NCBI RefSeq assembly: GCF_045788535.1
Contig: NZ_CP074074.1
Span: 3,038,001 to 3,102,000 of the forward strand
Direction of reading: 5' to 3'
DNA: 64,000 nucleotides
Source: Allotamlana fucoidanivorans
Lineage (GTDB): Bacteria; Bacteroidota; Bacteroidia; Flavobacteriales; Flavobacteriaceae
Below are positions 44,065 to 53,015 of the stretch, piece by piece. Position numbers and translations under genes: made by a program. The notes below the pieces were generated by a model. That model saw only the letters and a program-made list of their open reading frames with translations. It was not told where the DNA came from and made no database searches. Each line of letters begins with the position of its first letter. The first letter of the stretch is position 1.

Positions 44065-44496
44065 ATGGCTTTAAATCAGTTAAATAAATGTTTTAAGGGG
44101 TGTGTTTTTATTTTGGTTTTTTGGACTGTACTAGGATGTGCTAAATCTAAAAAAAATATTGAAGATAATTACGATTGGAATTCAAGAATAGTGACTGCAA
44201 CAGCCTATAATTCATTAGCATATCAAACCAGTGACACCCCTAATATTACCGCTTTTGGAGATAGTTTAAAGCCTGGATTTAGATACATAGCCGTATCAAG
44301 AGACTTGCTCAAATTAGGCTTAAAACACAACACACCTGTCAAGATTGAAGGCCTTGAAGGTGTGTATTGGGTAAAAGATAAAATGCATTCCCGATGGAAA
44401 AACCGTATTGATATTTATATGGGTATTGACGTAAAACAGGCACGACAATGGGGGAGACGACGTGTTTGCATTGATTACGGGATACCAAGGCCCTAA
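44065..44496 (+). CDS. 3D-domain lipoprotein (DPBB fold)
   Basis: 143 aa. A membrane-anchoring N-terminus ends in the lipobox-like VLGCAKS (Cys about residue 25). The 3D domain follows: VTATAYNSL, ITAFGDSLKPGFRYIAVSRDLL, GVYWVKDKM, RIDIYMGIDVKQARQWGRRRV, with the Asp residues that name the family. It is related to MltA/RlpA-type double-psi beta barrels, so peptidoglycan binding or cleavage is plausible. The first ATG (44065) is used. Confidence 0.82.
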   Translation: MALNQLNKCFKGCVFILVFWTVLGCAKSKKNIEDNYDWNSRIVTATAYNSLAYQTSDTPNITAFGDSLKPGFRYIAVSRDLLKLGLKHNTPVKIEGLEGVYWVKDKMHSRWKNRIDIYMGIDVKQARQWGRRRVCIDYGIPRP

Positions 44497-44500
44497 ATAC

Positions 44501-45058
44501 CTACTTTGTTTCAGCCTCAGAGACTCTAAAAGGATACGCTTCTTTAATCTGCTTTAAGTCTGTTTCGTTTAGTTGGTTGTACGTTTTATCTAAAACCTTC
44601 ATACAGTACTGTAAGCGAAGTTCATGATATGCTTTGGTAAGTTCATTTTGCACTGCAATATAGCGTTTGTAGCTTGTCTGTTTTCCATGTTGTAAAGCAA
44701 TAATAGCTTCTCTGGGGTTATCGGATGCATGAGGGGCTTGTTTTCCGTTGCAGTAAGAACACGTATTATCCCCGTTATTGTCTATAAAAGTTTTAATCTC
44801 GTATTTAATATTTTCAAGTAAAACAACATCTTCACCAAGCATTATGTTATCATCATTATTAATAATTATTCTAAGAATATTCCGATTATTTGAAGCCAAA
44901 TTACAATCTTCATTGGGAGGGCAAGGAGTTGCAAGTTTTCTATTGATGCCCTCATCTGACGAAATTGTGGCCGTAACCAAAAAGAAGATTAGCAATAAAA
45001 AAGCAATGTCGGCCATGGAACCAGCATTTAGTTGTGGTGTGCGTTTAGAAAGTCTCAT
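44501..45058 (-). CDS. ExbD/TolR-type biopolymer transport protein
   Basis: 185 aa from ATG 45058 (MRLSKRTPQLNAGSMADIAFLLLIFFLV); the longer frame from 45109 adds an unrelated N-terminus. A single membrane helix at about 17-35 contains the functional Asp in SMADIAFLLL. The periplasmic part has four Cys (CPPNEDC, CSYCNG) that may form disulfides, unusual for E. coli ExbD but seen in this phylum. It needs an ExbB/TolQ partner, which is not in the window, so it is an orphan gene here. Stop is four bases from the convergent 3D gene. Confidence 0.88.
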   Translation of the reverse strand: MRLSKRTPQLNAGSMADIAFLLLIFFLVTATISSDEGINRKLATPCPPNEDCNLASNNRNILRIIINNDDNIMLGEDVVLLENIKYEIKTFIDNNGDNTCSYCNGKQAPHASDNPREAIIALQHGKQTSYKRYIAVQNELTKAYHELRLQYCMKVLDKTYNQLNETDLKQIKEAYPFRVSEAETK

Positions 45059-45669
45059 AAAGTATAGTTTTTGATGTTTGTGTAATGTGGTACACAAAAA
45101 CAATACCACAACGAAATGACATTCAATCTAGTGCCCGTATCTTTTACAACCTTGCCATAGGTTGGTATTGGTGTGTTTGAAATCTATAACTCTTTTAATG
45201 ATAGTTAAGTTTTCTTGTGTTATCGTATTCAATTGTCTCGATATTTTAATATAAGATTTCATACCGTATAATTTTGATTGATGAAAGACGAGTTTGTAAA
45301 GACGTTACTATCTGTAACGTCTTTTGGTGTTCCATTGGTGACTTTTTGTTCCGTGTAAAGTTCCAGAAATTTGATTGTTGTTTAAAGTTCTCATGATGTT
45401 CATTTTTTGATTAATAATACTGTTATTTTTCGATTGATATATAAGAAAGACGACGCAAAATATATTTTGTTACAGTACTATGTAAAACAAAGTACTTAAT
45501 TAACAAATTTTAACATTTTTGAGTTTAGAAATAGAAGAGGAGTCAATTTCAGTATTTTAGGTACGATTATTGTTAAACACATATTAAAATACGGAGCATC
45601 ATACTAGCATTTTACAAGAAAAAAATATCTTTGCTATATATTTTGCTCTAAAAAACATATTGAAGATTG
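45059..45669. other. Long gene-free interval with a perfect stem-loop
   Basis: 611 bases between divergent exbD and a secreted-protein gene. It contains a perfect 11-bp stem with a 5-base loop at 45298-45324 (AAAGACGTTAC/GTAACGTCTTT) that belongs to no called gene, as in a terminator or small RNA. A 44-codon minus frame (45128-45262; starts MKSYIKISRQ, basic) is open but has no recognised signature. The promoter box for the downstream gene is at 45626-45633. Confidence 0.5.
45626..45633 (+). promoter_or_regulatory. -7 box for the secreted protein at 45670
   Basis: TATCTTTG, an exact TAnnTTTG match, 37 bases before the ATG at 45670. Confidence 0.55.
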
Positions 45670-46329
45670 ATGAAGTCTTTTTTTTATCTATTAGTATTCT
45701 TTTCAATATCTGCTTTTGCTCAACTAGATAGCAAAAGTAATTCTATGAGTATACCGGCTGTTGAAGTGGCTAAAGAGCCTGAGAAACCAAAACCCAATCT
45801 TCCAGCTACCAACAATTCTGCAACGAGCAATTTTCCTAAAACTCCAGCAAAATTAGAGTTGCCTAAAAAGGAATTTTCCATGTTTGCCAATGAGAAATTT
45901 GGTAATCCGGGAGAATTGTATCAAAAAGAATTGAATGACGAATTACGTGATGTTAAATTAAGTAAGGAGGAAGTGGAGCGCCGCAACGGGAGTACTACCG
46001 ATCAATATTTTGGAGATTTTAAAAGTCAATCAGAATTTGTGAATGTAGCTTATCGAGATCATGGTTATGTTGATGGTGATATTGTGCAGGTAAGAGTCAA
46101 TGATGATATTGTGCATGCCCGAGTTTTTTTATCAGGAGGCTTTAAAGGTTTTAAACTAGATTTAAAACCTGGTTTTAATAAAATAGATTTTGTTGCATTA
46201 AATCAAGGAGAATCAGGGCCTAATACCGCCGAGTTTAGGGTCATTGATGACAAAGGTATGGTGGTAACTCAAAACCGATGGAATCTTGCCACCGGTGTTA
46301 AGGCTACGGTTATTGTTGTAAAAGAGTAA
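45670..46329 (+). CDS. Secreted hypothetical protein
   Basis: 219 aa from ATG 45670 (a TTG lies one codon upstream). Signal peptide FYLLVFFSISAFAQ at residues 4-17. Next comes a low-complexity Pro/Lys/Asn region (about 30-65: VAKEPEKPKPNLPATNN), then a compact beta domain in the second half (HGYVDGDIVQVRVNDDIVHARVFLSGGFKGFKLDLKPGFNKIDFVALNQGESGPNTAEF) resembling an Ig-like beta sandwich. No enzyme motif. It stops two bases before the convergent aldo/keto reductase. Confidence 0.7.
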   Translation: MKSFFYLLVFFSISAFAQLDSKSNSMSIPAVEVAKEPEKPKPNLPATNNSATSNFPKTPAKLELPKKEFSMFANEKFGNPGELYQKELNDELRDVKLSKEEVERRNGSTTDQYFGDFKSQSEFVNVAYRDHGYVDGDIVQVRVNDDIVHARVFLSGGFKGFKLDLKPGFNKIDFVALNQGESGPNTAEFRVIDDKGMVVTQNRWNLATGVKATVIVVKE

Positions 46330-46330
46330 A

Positions 46331-47344
46331 TTAAGAAATAATTGTATTAATACGTTCTAATTCCTCTTCGGTAAAGTTTAAATTATCAAGGGTTTTAATA
46401 TTTTCTTTCAATTGCTTAGAAGAACTAGCACCAACAAGTACAGATGCTACTTGAGTCTGTCTTAAAATCCAAGCAATAGCCATTTGAGATAATTTCTGAC
46501 CTCTTTTTTGAGCTATTTCGTTTAACTTTCTAATTTTATTAAGGTTTGTTGAAACGGTTTGAGTGTCTAAATAAGTTAAATTTTTTGCTGCCCTTGAGCC
46601 TTCAGGAATTCCATTCAAATATTTATCGGTTAATAACCCTTGAGCTAATGGTGAAAAAGCAATGCAACCTACACCGTTTTCATTTAAAGTATGTAACAAA
46701 CCATCTTCAACCCATCTATCAAACATGGAATATCTTGCCTGATGCAAAATAAAAGGGACATTTAGCTGCTTTAAAATGCTGGCAGCAAGTGCTGTTTCTT
46801 TAGGTTTATAGTTTGAAATACCCACATAGAGGGCTTTGCCTTGTCTTACAATATCGGCTAAAGCGCCCATTGTTTCTTCAAGAGGCGTATCGGGGTCTGG
46901 TCTGTGGTGATAAAAAATATCAACATAATCTAATCCCATACGTTTTAAACTTTGGTCAATACTCGCTATTAAATACTTTCTTGAGCCAAAATTACCATAG
47001 GGGCCAGGCCACATATCATATCCCGCTTTTGAAGCGATAAATAATTCATCGCGGTAAGGCTTAAAATCTTTTTTAAAAATAGTTCCGAAGGTTTCCTCAG
47101 CAGAGCCATAAGGAGGGCCGTAATTATTAGCCAAATCAAAATGAGTAATACCTAAGTCAAAGGCCGTTCTTAAAATGTCTCTACCATTCTGTAAAGCATC
47201 AACAAATCCAAAGTTATGCCATAACCCAATTGACATAGCAGGAAGAAGCACTCCACTTTTTCCAGATCTTCTGTAGATCATAGATTCGTATCGTGAAGGA
47301 TTCGCGGTGTATGACTGTACACCAGACTTATCATTAATATGCAT
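46331..47344 (-). CDS. Aldo/keto reductase (YghZ-like)
   Basis: 337 aa, somewhat longer than the core AKR because of a 25-residue N-terminal extension before YRRSGKSGVLLPAMSIGLWHNFG. Catalytic tetrad region: DLANNYGPPYGSAEE (Asp, Tyr), ASKAGY (Lys) and YHHRPDPDTPLEE (His); the NADPH site is SPLAQGLLTDKY and VLVGASSSKQLKEN. It resembles the L-glyceraldehyde-3-phosphate reductase group (YghZ/AKR14). Exact -7 box 19 bases upstream supports the start. Confidence 0.9.
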   Translation of the reverse strand: MHINDKSGVQSYTANPSRYESMIYRRSGKSGVLLPAMSIGLWHNFGFVDALQNGRDILRTAFDLGITHFDLANNYGPPYGSAEETFGTIFKKDFKPYRDELFIASKAGYDMWPGPYGNFGSRKYLIASIDQSLKRMGLDYVDIFYHHRPDPDTPLEETMGALADIVRQGKALYVGISNYKPKETALAASILKQLNVPFILHQARYSMFDRWVEDGLLHTLNENGVGCIAFSPLAQGLLTDKYLNGIPEGSRAAKNLTYLDTQTVSTNLNKIRKLNEIAQKRGQKLSQMAIAWILRQTQVASVLVGASSSKQLKENIKTLDNLNFTEEELERINTIIS

Positions 47345-47362
47345 AATATATAGTTTACTTCA

Positions 47363-47370
47363 CAAAAGTA
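47363..47370 (-). promoter_or_regulatory. -7 box for the aldo/keto reductase
   Basis: Minus strand TACTTTTG, an exact TAnnTTTG match, 18-26 bases before the ATG at 47344. Confidence 0.6.
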
Positions 47371-47560
47371 GCTATAATTTAATGGATTCCCCAGTATAAA
47401 AAGGGGGCTTAAAATTAAAAATAAACACCAATCAACACATGTTGGCAAGACATTTGACCATTTATAATAAAACGATCTAGCATTTAGTTCTTTTTGATAT
47501 ATCTGTAGTATTTCTGGATAATTTTATGAATATCATAGCCAATAAACTCTACAAAGATGT

Positions 47561-47568
47561 TATTTTTG
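47561..47568 (+). promoter_or_regulatory. -7 box for the DEAD/DEAH helicase
   Basis: TATTTTTG, an exact TAnnTTTG match, 21 bases before the ATG at 47589. Confidence 0.55.
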
Positions 47569-47588
47569 CACGTCGCAAATTTTAAAGT

Positions 47589-49148
47589 ATGTCTACAGCA
47601 AAAGCCGAGCTAGAATTAGAAGAACGGAAAGAAGGTAAGAATTTATATAGTTATCAAAAGGGAGCCATCAATAAGATTTTTAAAGCTTTTGAGGAATCTC
47701 CAGATGATTATCATTTATTATATCAATTACCAACAGGAGGGGGGAAAACAGTAATTTTTTCTGAAATAGTAAGACAGTATTTAAAACATCATAAGAAAAA
47801 AGTACTTGTGATGACCCACCGAATTGAGTTGTGTAAGCAAACGTCAAATATGCTTACAGAATTTGGCGTACACAATAAGGTTGTAGATAGTAAAGCCGAT
47901 TTGAGCGATCAAAAAGAATATAGCTGTTTTGTAGCTATGGTTGAAACGCTTAATAATAGACTAAATGATGATAAACTTGACATTTCAGATATTGGTTTGG
48001 TTATTATTGATGAAGCACACTATAATTCGTTTACAAAGCTGTTTAAGTTTTTTAGTCAAAGTTTTATACTAGGTGTAACGGCTACACCATTGAGTTCAAG
48101 TATTGAATTACCGATGACGGATAACTATGATGAGCTTATTGTAGGAGAAAGCATTGAATCGTTGATTGAAAATGGCTTCTTAGCCAGAGCTGAGATGTTT
48201 ACTTATAACGTAGGGCTAACCTCATTAGTGGTTGGAGCAAATGGCGATTATACTGTAAAATCATCAGAAGATTTATATACAGATAACGATATGTTATCTA
48301 AACTTCTGCATGCTTATGAAGAACGTTCAAAAGGTAAGAAAACCTTAATATTTAATAATGGTATTAATACCTCTTTACATGTTTATGACACATTTAGAAG
48401 AGCAGGATATAAAGTAGCGCATTTAGATAATACTAATACCAAAAAGGAACGTGCTATGATTTTAAAATGGTTTAAAAATACGCCTGACGCTATTTTAACC
48501 TCAGTAAGTATATTAACTACCGGGTTTGATGAGCCTTCCGTGGAAAGTATTATTCTCAACAGAGCCACCAAATCACTTACCTTGTATTATCAAATGATTG
48601 GTCGTGGGTCTCGTATTTATAAAGATAAAAAAGCGTTTACCGTTATCGATTTAGGAAATAACTTTCACAGGTTTGGGCCTTGGGGGGACGATTTAGACTG
48701 GCAACGTATTTTCAAATCACCTACCTATTATCTGGATTCAATTTTAAGTGATGAAGAACTTGAAAGTAATTTTAGATATGAGATGCCCGATGAATTGCGT
48801 AAAGAGTTTGAAAACTCCAAAGATGTGTATTTTGATGTACAAAAATGCTATGTAGACTCTATTCGCTCTGGAGAATCTTCAAAAGTGGTTTTAGAACGTT
48901 CTATTGAGCATCATGCCAAAATTTGTATTGAAAACAGTGAAGATGTTTATGATGCTTTGGCATTAGCAAAAATGCTCGGTGATGATATTGATTTCAGAAT
49001 TCAGCGCTATACCAAATGCATTAGTAAAAGCACTTATAATTTTGTGGAATGGCTAAAAGGTGAATACAGAAAGAAATTAAATTCTTATTTACGTACAAAT
49101 TTTGATGAGGTGTTTGAAGAGATTTTTGGTTACCCTCCTGAAGATTAA
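47589..49148 (+). CDS. Superfamily 2 DEAD/DEAH-box helicase
   Basis: 519 aa. A Q-like tyrosine-rich start (LYSYQKGAINKIFKAF) precedes motif I LPTGGGKTVIFS, motif Ia VMTHRIELCKQT, motif II VIIDEAHYNSFT, motif III GVTATPLSS, and the helicase C domain with motif VI YYQMIGRGSRIYKDK. The C-terminal 130 residues are specific to this family, with tetratricopeptide-like spacing (YDALALAKMLGD). It resembles the RadD/YejH-type branch by domain order. Nucleic-acid substrate not determinable. Confidence 0.88.
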   Translation: MSTAKAELELEERKEGKNLYSYQKGAINKIFKAFEESPDDYHLLYQLPTGGGKTVIFSEIVRQYLKHHKKKVLVMTHRIELCKQTSNMLTEFGVHNKVVDSKADLSDQKEYSCFVAMVETLNNRLNDDKLDISDIGLVIIDEAHYNSFTKLFKFFSQSFILGVTATPLSSSIELPMTDNYDELIVGESIESLIENGFLARAEMFTYNVGLTSLVVGANGDYTVKSSEDLYTDNDMLSKLLHAYEERSKGKKTLIFNNGINTSLHVYDTFRRAGYKVAHLDNTNTKKERAMILKWFKNTPDAILTSVSILTTGFDEPSVESIILNRATKSLTLYYQMIGRGSRIYKDKKAFTVIDLGNNFHRFGPWGDDLDWQRIFKSPTYYLDSILSDEELESNFRYEMPDELRKEFENSKDVYFDVQKCYVDSIRSGESSKVVLERSIEHHAKICIENSEDVYDALALAKMLGDDIDFRIQRYTKCISKSTYNFVEWLKGEYRKKLNSYLRTNFDEVFEEIFGYPPED

Positions 49149-49236
49149 AATTTAGATTATGGTATACACATGACTTAAATGTCATGAGATTCAAAAAATA
49201 ACTAAGCATTTAGGTTAGATTAATAGTGATATTTAT

Positions 49237-50151
49237 ATGAGTGTATCTAGAAAAACGGTTCTCATCATTTTATCTTTTTTTGCAACGTATGTAATTTGGG
49301 GGTCTACCTATATGCTTAATAAAATAGCAGTAACAGAGTTGCCTCCTTTTTTTCTGGCGTCTATGCGATTTCTTACCGCAAGTGTGCTCATTTTTCTAAT
49401 TGCTAAGTTTTCAGGTATTAGTTTAAAAATTAGTTTGAGGCAGCTCAAAAATGCAACCATTGCTGGTTTTTTGTTTTTAACCTTTGGCAATGGCGTTGTG
49501 GTTTGGGCTTTGAAATATGTAGATAGTGGTTTTACCGCTTTAGAAATATCAGCACAACCTTTGGTGGTTCTTATTTTAATGCGCATACTTCAAGGAAAAA
49601 AAATCGCTTTGATGTCTTACATAGGTGTTGTCCTAGGTTTTACAGGTATTTTTTTATTAGTGAGTCAGAAAGAATTGATAAGCCAAGAGGGGCAAGTACT
49701 GGGTATGATAACTATTTTTGCTTGTATGATAAGTTGGGCTTATGCCAGTATTTTTGTAGGAACGGCCGATTTACCTAAAAATCATTTTGTGAATACAGGA
49801 TACCAAATGTTCACAGGAGGTATAATACTTACCGTGGTGAGTTTAGGTTTAGGAGAATCATGGTCTTTACCCACGCAATGGTCAGTTGAGGTACAGTGGT
49901 CAATGCTAGGTTTAATAGTATTTGGAAGTATTGTGGCATTTACAGCATTTAATTATCTGTTAAAAACGGTTTCTCCAGAACAAGTGGCTACTTCAACCTA
50001 TGTAAACCCTATCATAGCTCTTATTTTAGGTTGGTGGGTGCTTGATGAGTATATTTCTTTACAATCTATAATTGCTGCGGTCATTCTTTTAACAGGTGTT
50101 TATTTTATTAATACAAGACGCAAATTTAAACCACGACCTTATGGACGTTAA
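49237..50151 (+). CDS. EamA-family (DMT) transporter
   Basis: 304 aa with ten predicted membrane helices in two EamA repeats: FFATYVIWGSTYMLNKIAV in the first and AFTAFNYLLKTVSPEQVATSTYVNPIIALILGWWVLDE in the second. The WGSTY motif and the PEQVA/YVNP motifs are typical of RhaT/YedA-like exporters of metabolites or amino acids. The basic tail RRKFKPRPYGR follows. The next transporter gene overlaps its 3' end by 11 bases, so the two are coupled. Confidence 0.88.
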   Translation: MSVSRKTVLIILSFFATYVIWGSTYMLNKIAVTELPPFFLASMRFLTASVLIFLIAKFSGISLKISLRQLKNATIAGFLFLTFGNGVVVWALKYVDSGFTALEISAQPLVVLILMRILQGKKIALMSYIGVVLGFTGIFLLVSQKELISQEGQVLGMITIFACMISWAYASIFVGTADLPKNHFVNTGYQMFTGGIILTVVSLGLGESWSLPTQWSVEVQWSMLGLIVFGSIVAFTAFNYLLKTVSPEQVATSTYVNPIIALILGWWVLDEYISLQSIIAAVILLTGVYFINTRRKFKPRPYGR

Positions 50152-50977
50152 ACAAGCCATTAAATATATGATCATAAGTGCGCTCGCTTTTGCTTGTATG
50201 AATGGCACCGTGAAATATCTATCAGGATTCAATACTTTTCAAATAGTTTTTTTCAGATCAATAGGGTCGCTATGCTTTACGTTTGGCCTGTTGTTGAAGA
50301 ATAACATTCCCATGTTTGGGAACAATAAAAAGATATTGATTTTAAGAGGTTTGGTTGGGGTGACGTCCATGTCGTTATTTTTCATGTCAACAAAATATTT
50401 GCCTATTGGAACGGCGGTTTCATTACGGTATTTAGCGCCTATATTTTCTGGTATTTTCGCTGTACTGTTTTTAAAGGAATATATTAAACCGGTTCAGTGG
50501 CTATACTTTTTTATAGCCTTTTTAGGCGTGTTGGTATTAAAAGGATTTGATACAACGCTAAATACGTTAGGGTTGATTTTAATTATAATTTCGGCCATTT
50601 TTAGCGGCTTAGTGTATGTTATATTGAGTAAAATAGGAAAAACAGAACACCCCGTAGTAGTGGTACATTATTTTATGATGATCTCCTTTTTGGTTGGTGG
50701 TGTTGTTTCTATATTCTATTGGAAAACACCCTTAGGAATAGAGTGGATATTATTACTGTTACTCGGTGTATTTGGATATTTCGGACAATTATACATGACC
50801 AAAGCGTTTCAGATAGCATCAACAAATCAAGTAGCGCCCCTTAAATATTTAGAAGTTGTTTTTTCTGTACTTTTAGGTATATTCATATTTACCGAAATCT
50901 ATACATTATGGAGTCTTTTAGGGATTAGTATGATTATAGTAGCATTGATTTTAAATGCTTTTACAAAGAAAAAATAA
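50141..50977 (+). CDS. Second EamA-family (DMT) transporter
   Basis: 278 aa from ATG 50141 (MDVKQAIKYMIISALAFACMNG); a longer frame from 50096 lies inside the previous gene. Ten membrane helices are expected. Signatures: FQIVFFRSIGSLCFTFGL, GTAVSLRYLAPIFSGIFAVLFLKEY and ASTNQVAPLKYLEVVFSVLLGIFIFTE. It is from the S-adenosylmethionine/drug-metabolite exporter branch by general appearance. It overlaps the preceding EamA gene by 11 bases; two unlike DMT proteins in tandem may form a heterodimer (inference). Confidence 0.85.
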   Translation: MDVKQAIKYMIISALAFACMNGTVKYLSGFNTFQIVFFRSIGSLCFTFGLLLKNNIPMFGNNKKILILRGLVGVTSMSLFFMSTKYLPIGTAVSLRYLAPIFSGIFAVLFLKEYIKPVQWLYFFIAFLGVLVLKGFDTTLNTLGLILIIISAIFSGLVYVILSKIGKTEHPVVVVHYFMMISFLVGGVVSIFYWKTPLGIEWILLLLLGVFGYFGQLYMTKAFQIASTNQVAPLKYLEVVFSVLLGIFIFTEIYTLWSLLGISMIIVALILNAFTKKK

Positions 50978-51090
50978 GTTAGGTAATTACGTTGCATAGG
51001 CTATTTTGATAGTATTTGTTAATTATGAGATAACCATGTTATTGTCAAACTTATATTTGTCAATCGTACTTTTATAAATTCTTAAGCATC

Positions 51091-51124
51091 TTGAGAAATT
51101 AACCTTTTAGAATTTGTAATTTTG
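51091..51124 (+). promoter_or_regulatory. Promoter for the glycosyltransferase gene
   Basis: TTG at 51091-51093, then a 23-base spacer, then TAATTTTG at 51117-51124 (exact TAnnTTTG), 29 bases before the ATG at 51154. This is one of the few sites here where both halves of the Bacteroidota promoter can be read. Confidence 0.6.
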
Positions 51125-51153
51125 CAGCGCTTATTTTTTGAATTAAACCGCTC

Positions 51154-52200
51154 ATGAGTTTCAAGACACGCGTCAATCATTATAGAAGAACCATTATGCA
51201 TAATATTACCAAACGTGTAGGTAGTAATTATGTAAAGCCAGAATACGGATCACTTGTTCCTGAACACATAAAAAAAGTTCTTATTATAAGGCCTAATCAC
51301 AGACTAGGTAATCAACTACTTTTAACGCCATTAGTTCAGGAAGTTATCAAAACGTTTCCCAATTGTACTATAGATTTATTTGTAAAAGGTGGTGTGGCAC
51401 ATCCTGTGTTTCAAAATTATGAAGCGGTTAATACCATCATAAAATTGCCTAAAAAGCCATGGAGTAATGTATTTCAATATATAAAAAGTTGGAGTTCAAT
51501 AAAGCAAAAACACTATGATTTGGTAATTAATGGTGATAGAAATTCATCTTCTGGCAAACTTTTAACCTCTATGGCAAAAGCCAAGTTTAAGATTTTTGGA
51601 AATGAAGACGAAGCTGCTGTGTCAAAACATTCTGATTTTAAGCATATATCCAAATTTCCTATTTATCTACTTCGGGATTATTTAAAGAATTTGGGGGTGG
51701 TATTATATCATACTGAAATGCCGTTACTTGATATAAAATTAGATCAGGAAGAACTTTCAAAAGGTAAAGCGATATTGAAAGATGTGGTGAAAAATGACAA
51801 AAAGACCATTTGTATTTACACCAATGCTACTGGAGATAAATGTTATTCTGAAACATGGTGGACAACCTTTTATGAAAGACTATTACAAGAGTTTCCAGCG
51901 TATAATATCATTGAAATGCTTCCCATTGAAAACATTTCAAAAATTAATTTTAAATCACCTAATTTTTACAGCCAGGATATTAGAGAAATGGGCGCTATTA
52001 TAAAAAACACAAGTATTTTTATAGCTGCTGATAATGGTGTTATGCATTTGTCAAGTGCCAGTTTAACGACTACAGTTGGTTTCTTTTCTGTAACTAATCC
52101 AGAAATTTATCAACCCTATGGTAATGGTAGTGTGGCGCTTCATACCAATAAAACACAAATGGAGGATTGGATTTCTGCTATCCGAAATATCTTAGAATAG
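51154..52200 (+). CDS. Glycosyltransferase family 9 (heptosyltransferase-like)
   Basis: 348 aa, GT-B fold. N-terminal half: VLIIRPNHRLGNQLLLTPLVQEVIKTFPNCTIDLFVKGG with the family GN(Q)LLLTPL motif. C-terminal half: KKTICIYTNATGDKCYSETWWTTFYERL, and ADNGVMHLSSASLTTTVGFFSVTNPEIYQPYG with the nucleotide-sugar binding D-x-G-x-x-H. It adds heptose or another sugar to the lipopolysaccharide core at the inner membrane. It stands alone, with its own promoter. Confidence 0.9.
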   Translation: MSFKTRVNHYRRTIMHNITKRVGSNYVKPEYGSLVPEHIKKVLIIRPNHRLGNQLLLTPLVQEVIKTFPNCTIDLFVKGGVAHPVFQNYEAVNTIIKLPKKPWSNVFQYIKSWSSIKQKHYDLVINGDRNSSSGKLLTSMAKAKFKIFGNEDEAAVSKHSDFKHISKFPIYLLRDYLKNLGVVLYHTEMPLLDIKLDQEELSKGKAILKDVVKNDKKTICIYTNATGDKCYSETWWTTFYERLLQEFPAYNIIEMLPIENISKINFKSPNFYSQDIREMGAIIKNTSIFIAADNGVMHLSSASLTTTVGFFSVTNPEIYQPYGNGSVALHTNKTQMEDWISAIRNILE

Positions 52201-52258
52201 ATTAATAAATTATTCTTAAATTTAAAACGGTACACCATTAGTTACAATAATTGCTTTG

Positions 52259-52266
52259 TAACTTTG
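52259..52266 (+). promoter_or_regulatory. -7 box for the DUF4251 lipoprotein
   Basis: TAACTTTG, an exact TAnnTTTG match, 27 bases before the ATG at 52293. It lies inside the longer reading frame that begins at 52251 and so argues for the later start. Confidence 0.6.
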
Positions 52267-52292
52267 TAGAACAATGTTTAATTTATTACACT

Positions 52293-52847
52293 ATGAAGGG
52301 TTCTTATTTGTATGCTATATTAGTTTTTTTTGTATTAATGTCTTGTGGTTCATCAAAAAATCAGGTAACGCAAGCAGAGATTGATGCCTTAACCAATCTG
52401 GTACAGAGTAAAAAGTTTACTATAGATTCAGAATGGGCGTATCCCATGGCTACGGCTTCTATGCAGCGAGTAGCAGGTTTGCTTCAGCCCGGTAGTAATG
52501 CTGGCTCTATAAATTTAATTGGAAACAGTAATTTTCTAAATGTTTCAGGTAACACGGTAAAATCGTATTTGCCATATTTTGGAGAGCGCCAAATGGGAGG
52601 AGCCTATGGTGGTGGTGATAGTGCAATTCAATTTGATGGCGAAACTAAAGATTACAAAGTATCGGAAGGGAAGAATAACAGTTATATCATTTCTTTTGAC
52701 GCTTTGAGTAATTCTGAAAATTTTAGAGTTATTATTAAAGTGTTTCCCAATATGAATGCTGATATGTCATTAACTGGTAATAATAGGCAAACTATAAGTT
52801 ATTCGGGTAAAATATTACCGCTCAAGGAAGAAAAAGCGGAGAAGTAA
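52293..52847 (+). CDS. DUF4251 lipoprotein
   Basis: 184 aa from ATG 52293. Lipoprotein signal AILVFFVLMSCGSS (Cys about residue 18). DUF4251 body: LVQSKKFTIDSEWAYPMATASMQRVAGLLQPG, NVSGNTVKSYLPYFGERQMGGAYGGGDSAIQFDG and FRVIIKVFPNMNADMSLTGNNRQTISYSG. These are about 180-residue envelope lipoproteins of Bacteroidota with unknown role. Single gene by spacing. Confidence 0.85.
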   Translation: MKGSYLYAILVFFVLMSCGSSKNQVTQAEIDALTNLVQSKKFTIDSEWAYPMATASMQRVAGLLQPGSNAGSINLIGNSNFLNVSGNTVKSYLPYFGERQMGGAYGGGDSAIQFDGETKDYKVSEGKNNSYIISFDALSNSENFRVIIKVFPNMNADMSLTGNNRQTISYSGKILPLKEEKAEK

Positions 52848-52879
52848 GCTGTCTTCAGTAGGGGTGATTTTAAGAAAGG

Positions 52880-52887
52880 TATATTTG
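52880..52887 (+). promoter_or_regulatory. Possible -7 box for the dioxygenase-like gene
   Basis: TATATTTG, an exact TAnnTTTG match, but 128 bases upstream of the ATG at 53016, so a long leader would be implied. Weak support. Confidence 0.3.
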
Positions 52888-53015
52888 CACTTTTAATGAA
52901 AAATATGATATTGCAGTTCACCTATTCATCGTAAATTTTTATTATTCAGTCGATTATTTTTTTTAACCATAGGAGTCAGGTGGTATTTTAGTCGTGTTAA
53001 TCAAACAAATTCAAC

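Noticed and set aside
45128..45262. 44-codon minus frame as a small protein gene
   Set aside because: No promoter box, homologue or coding signature; kept only as a note in the intergenic entry.
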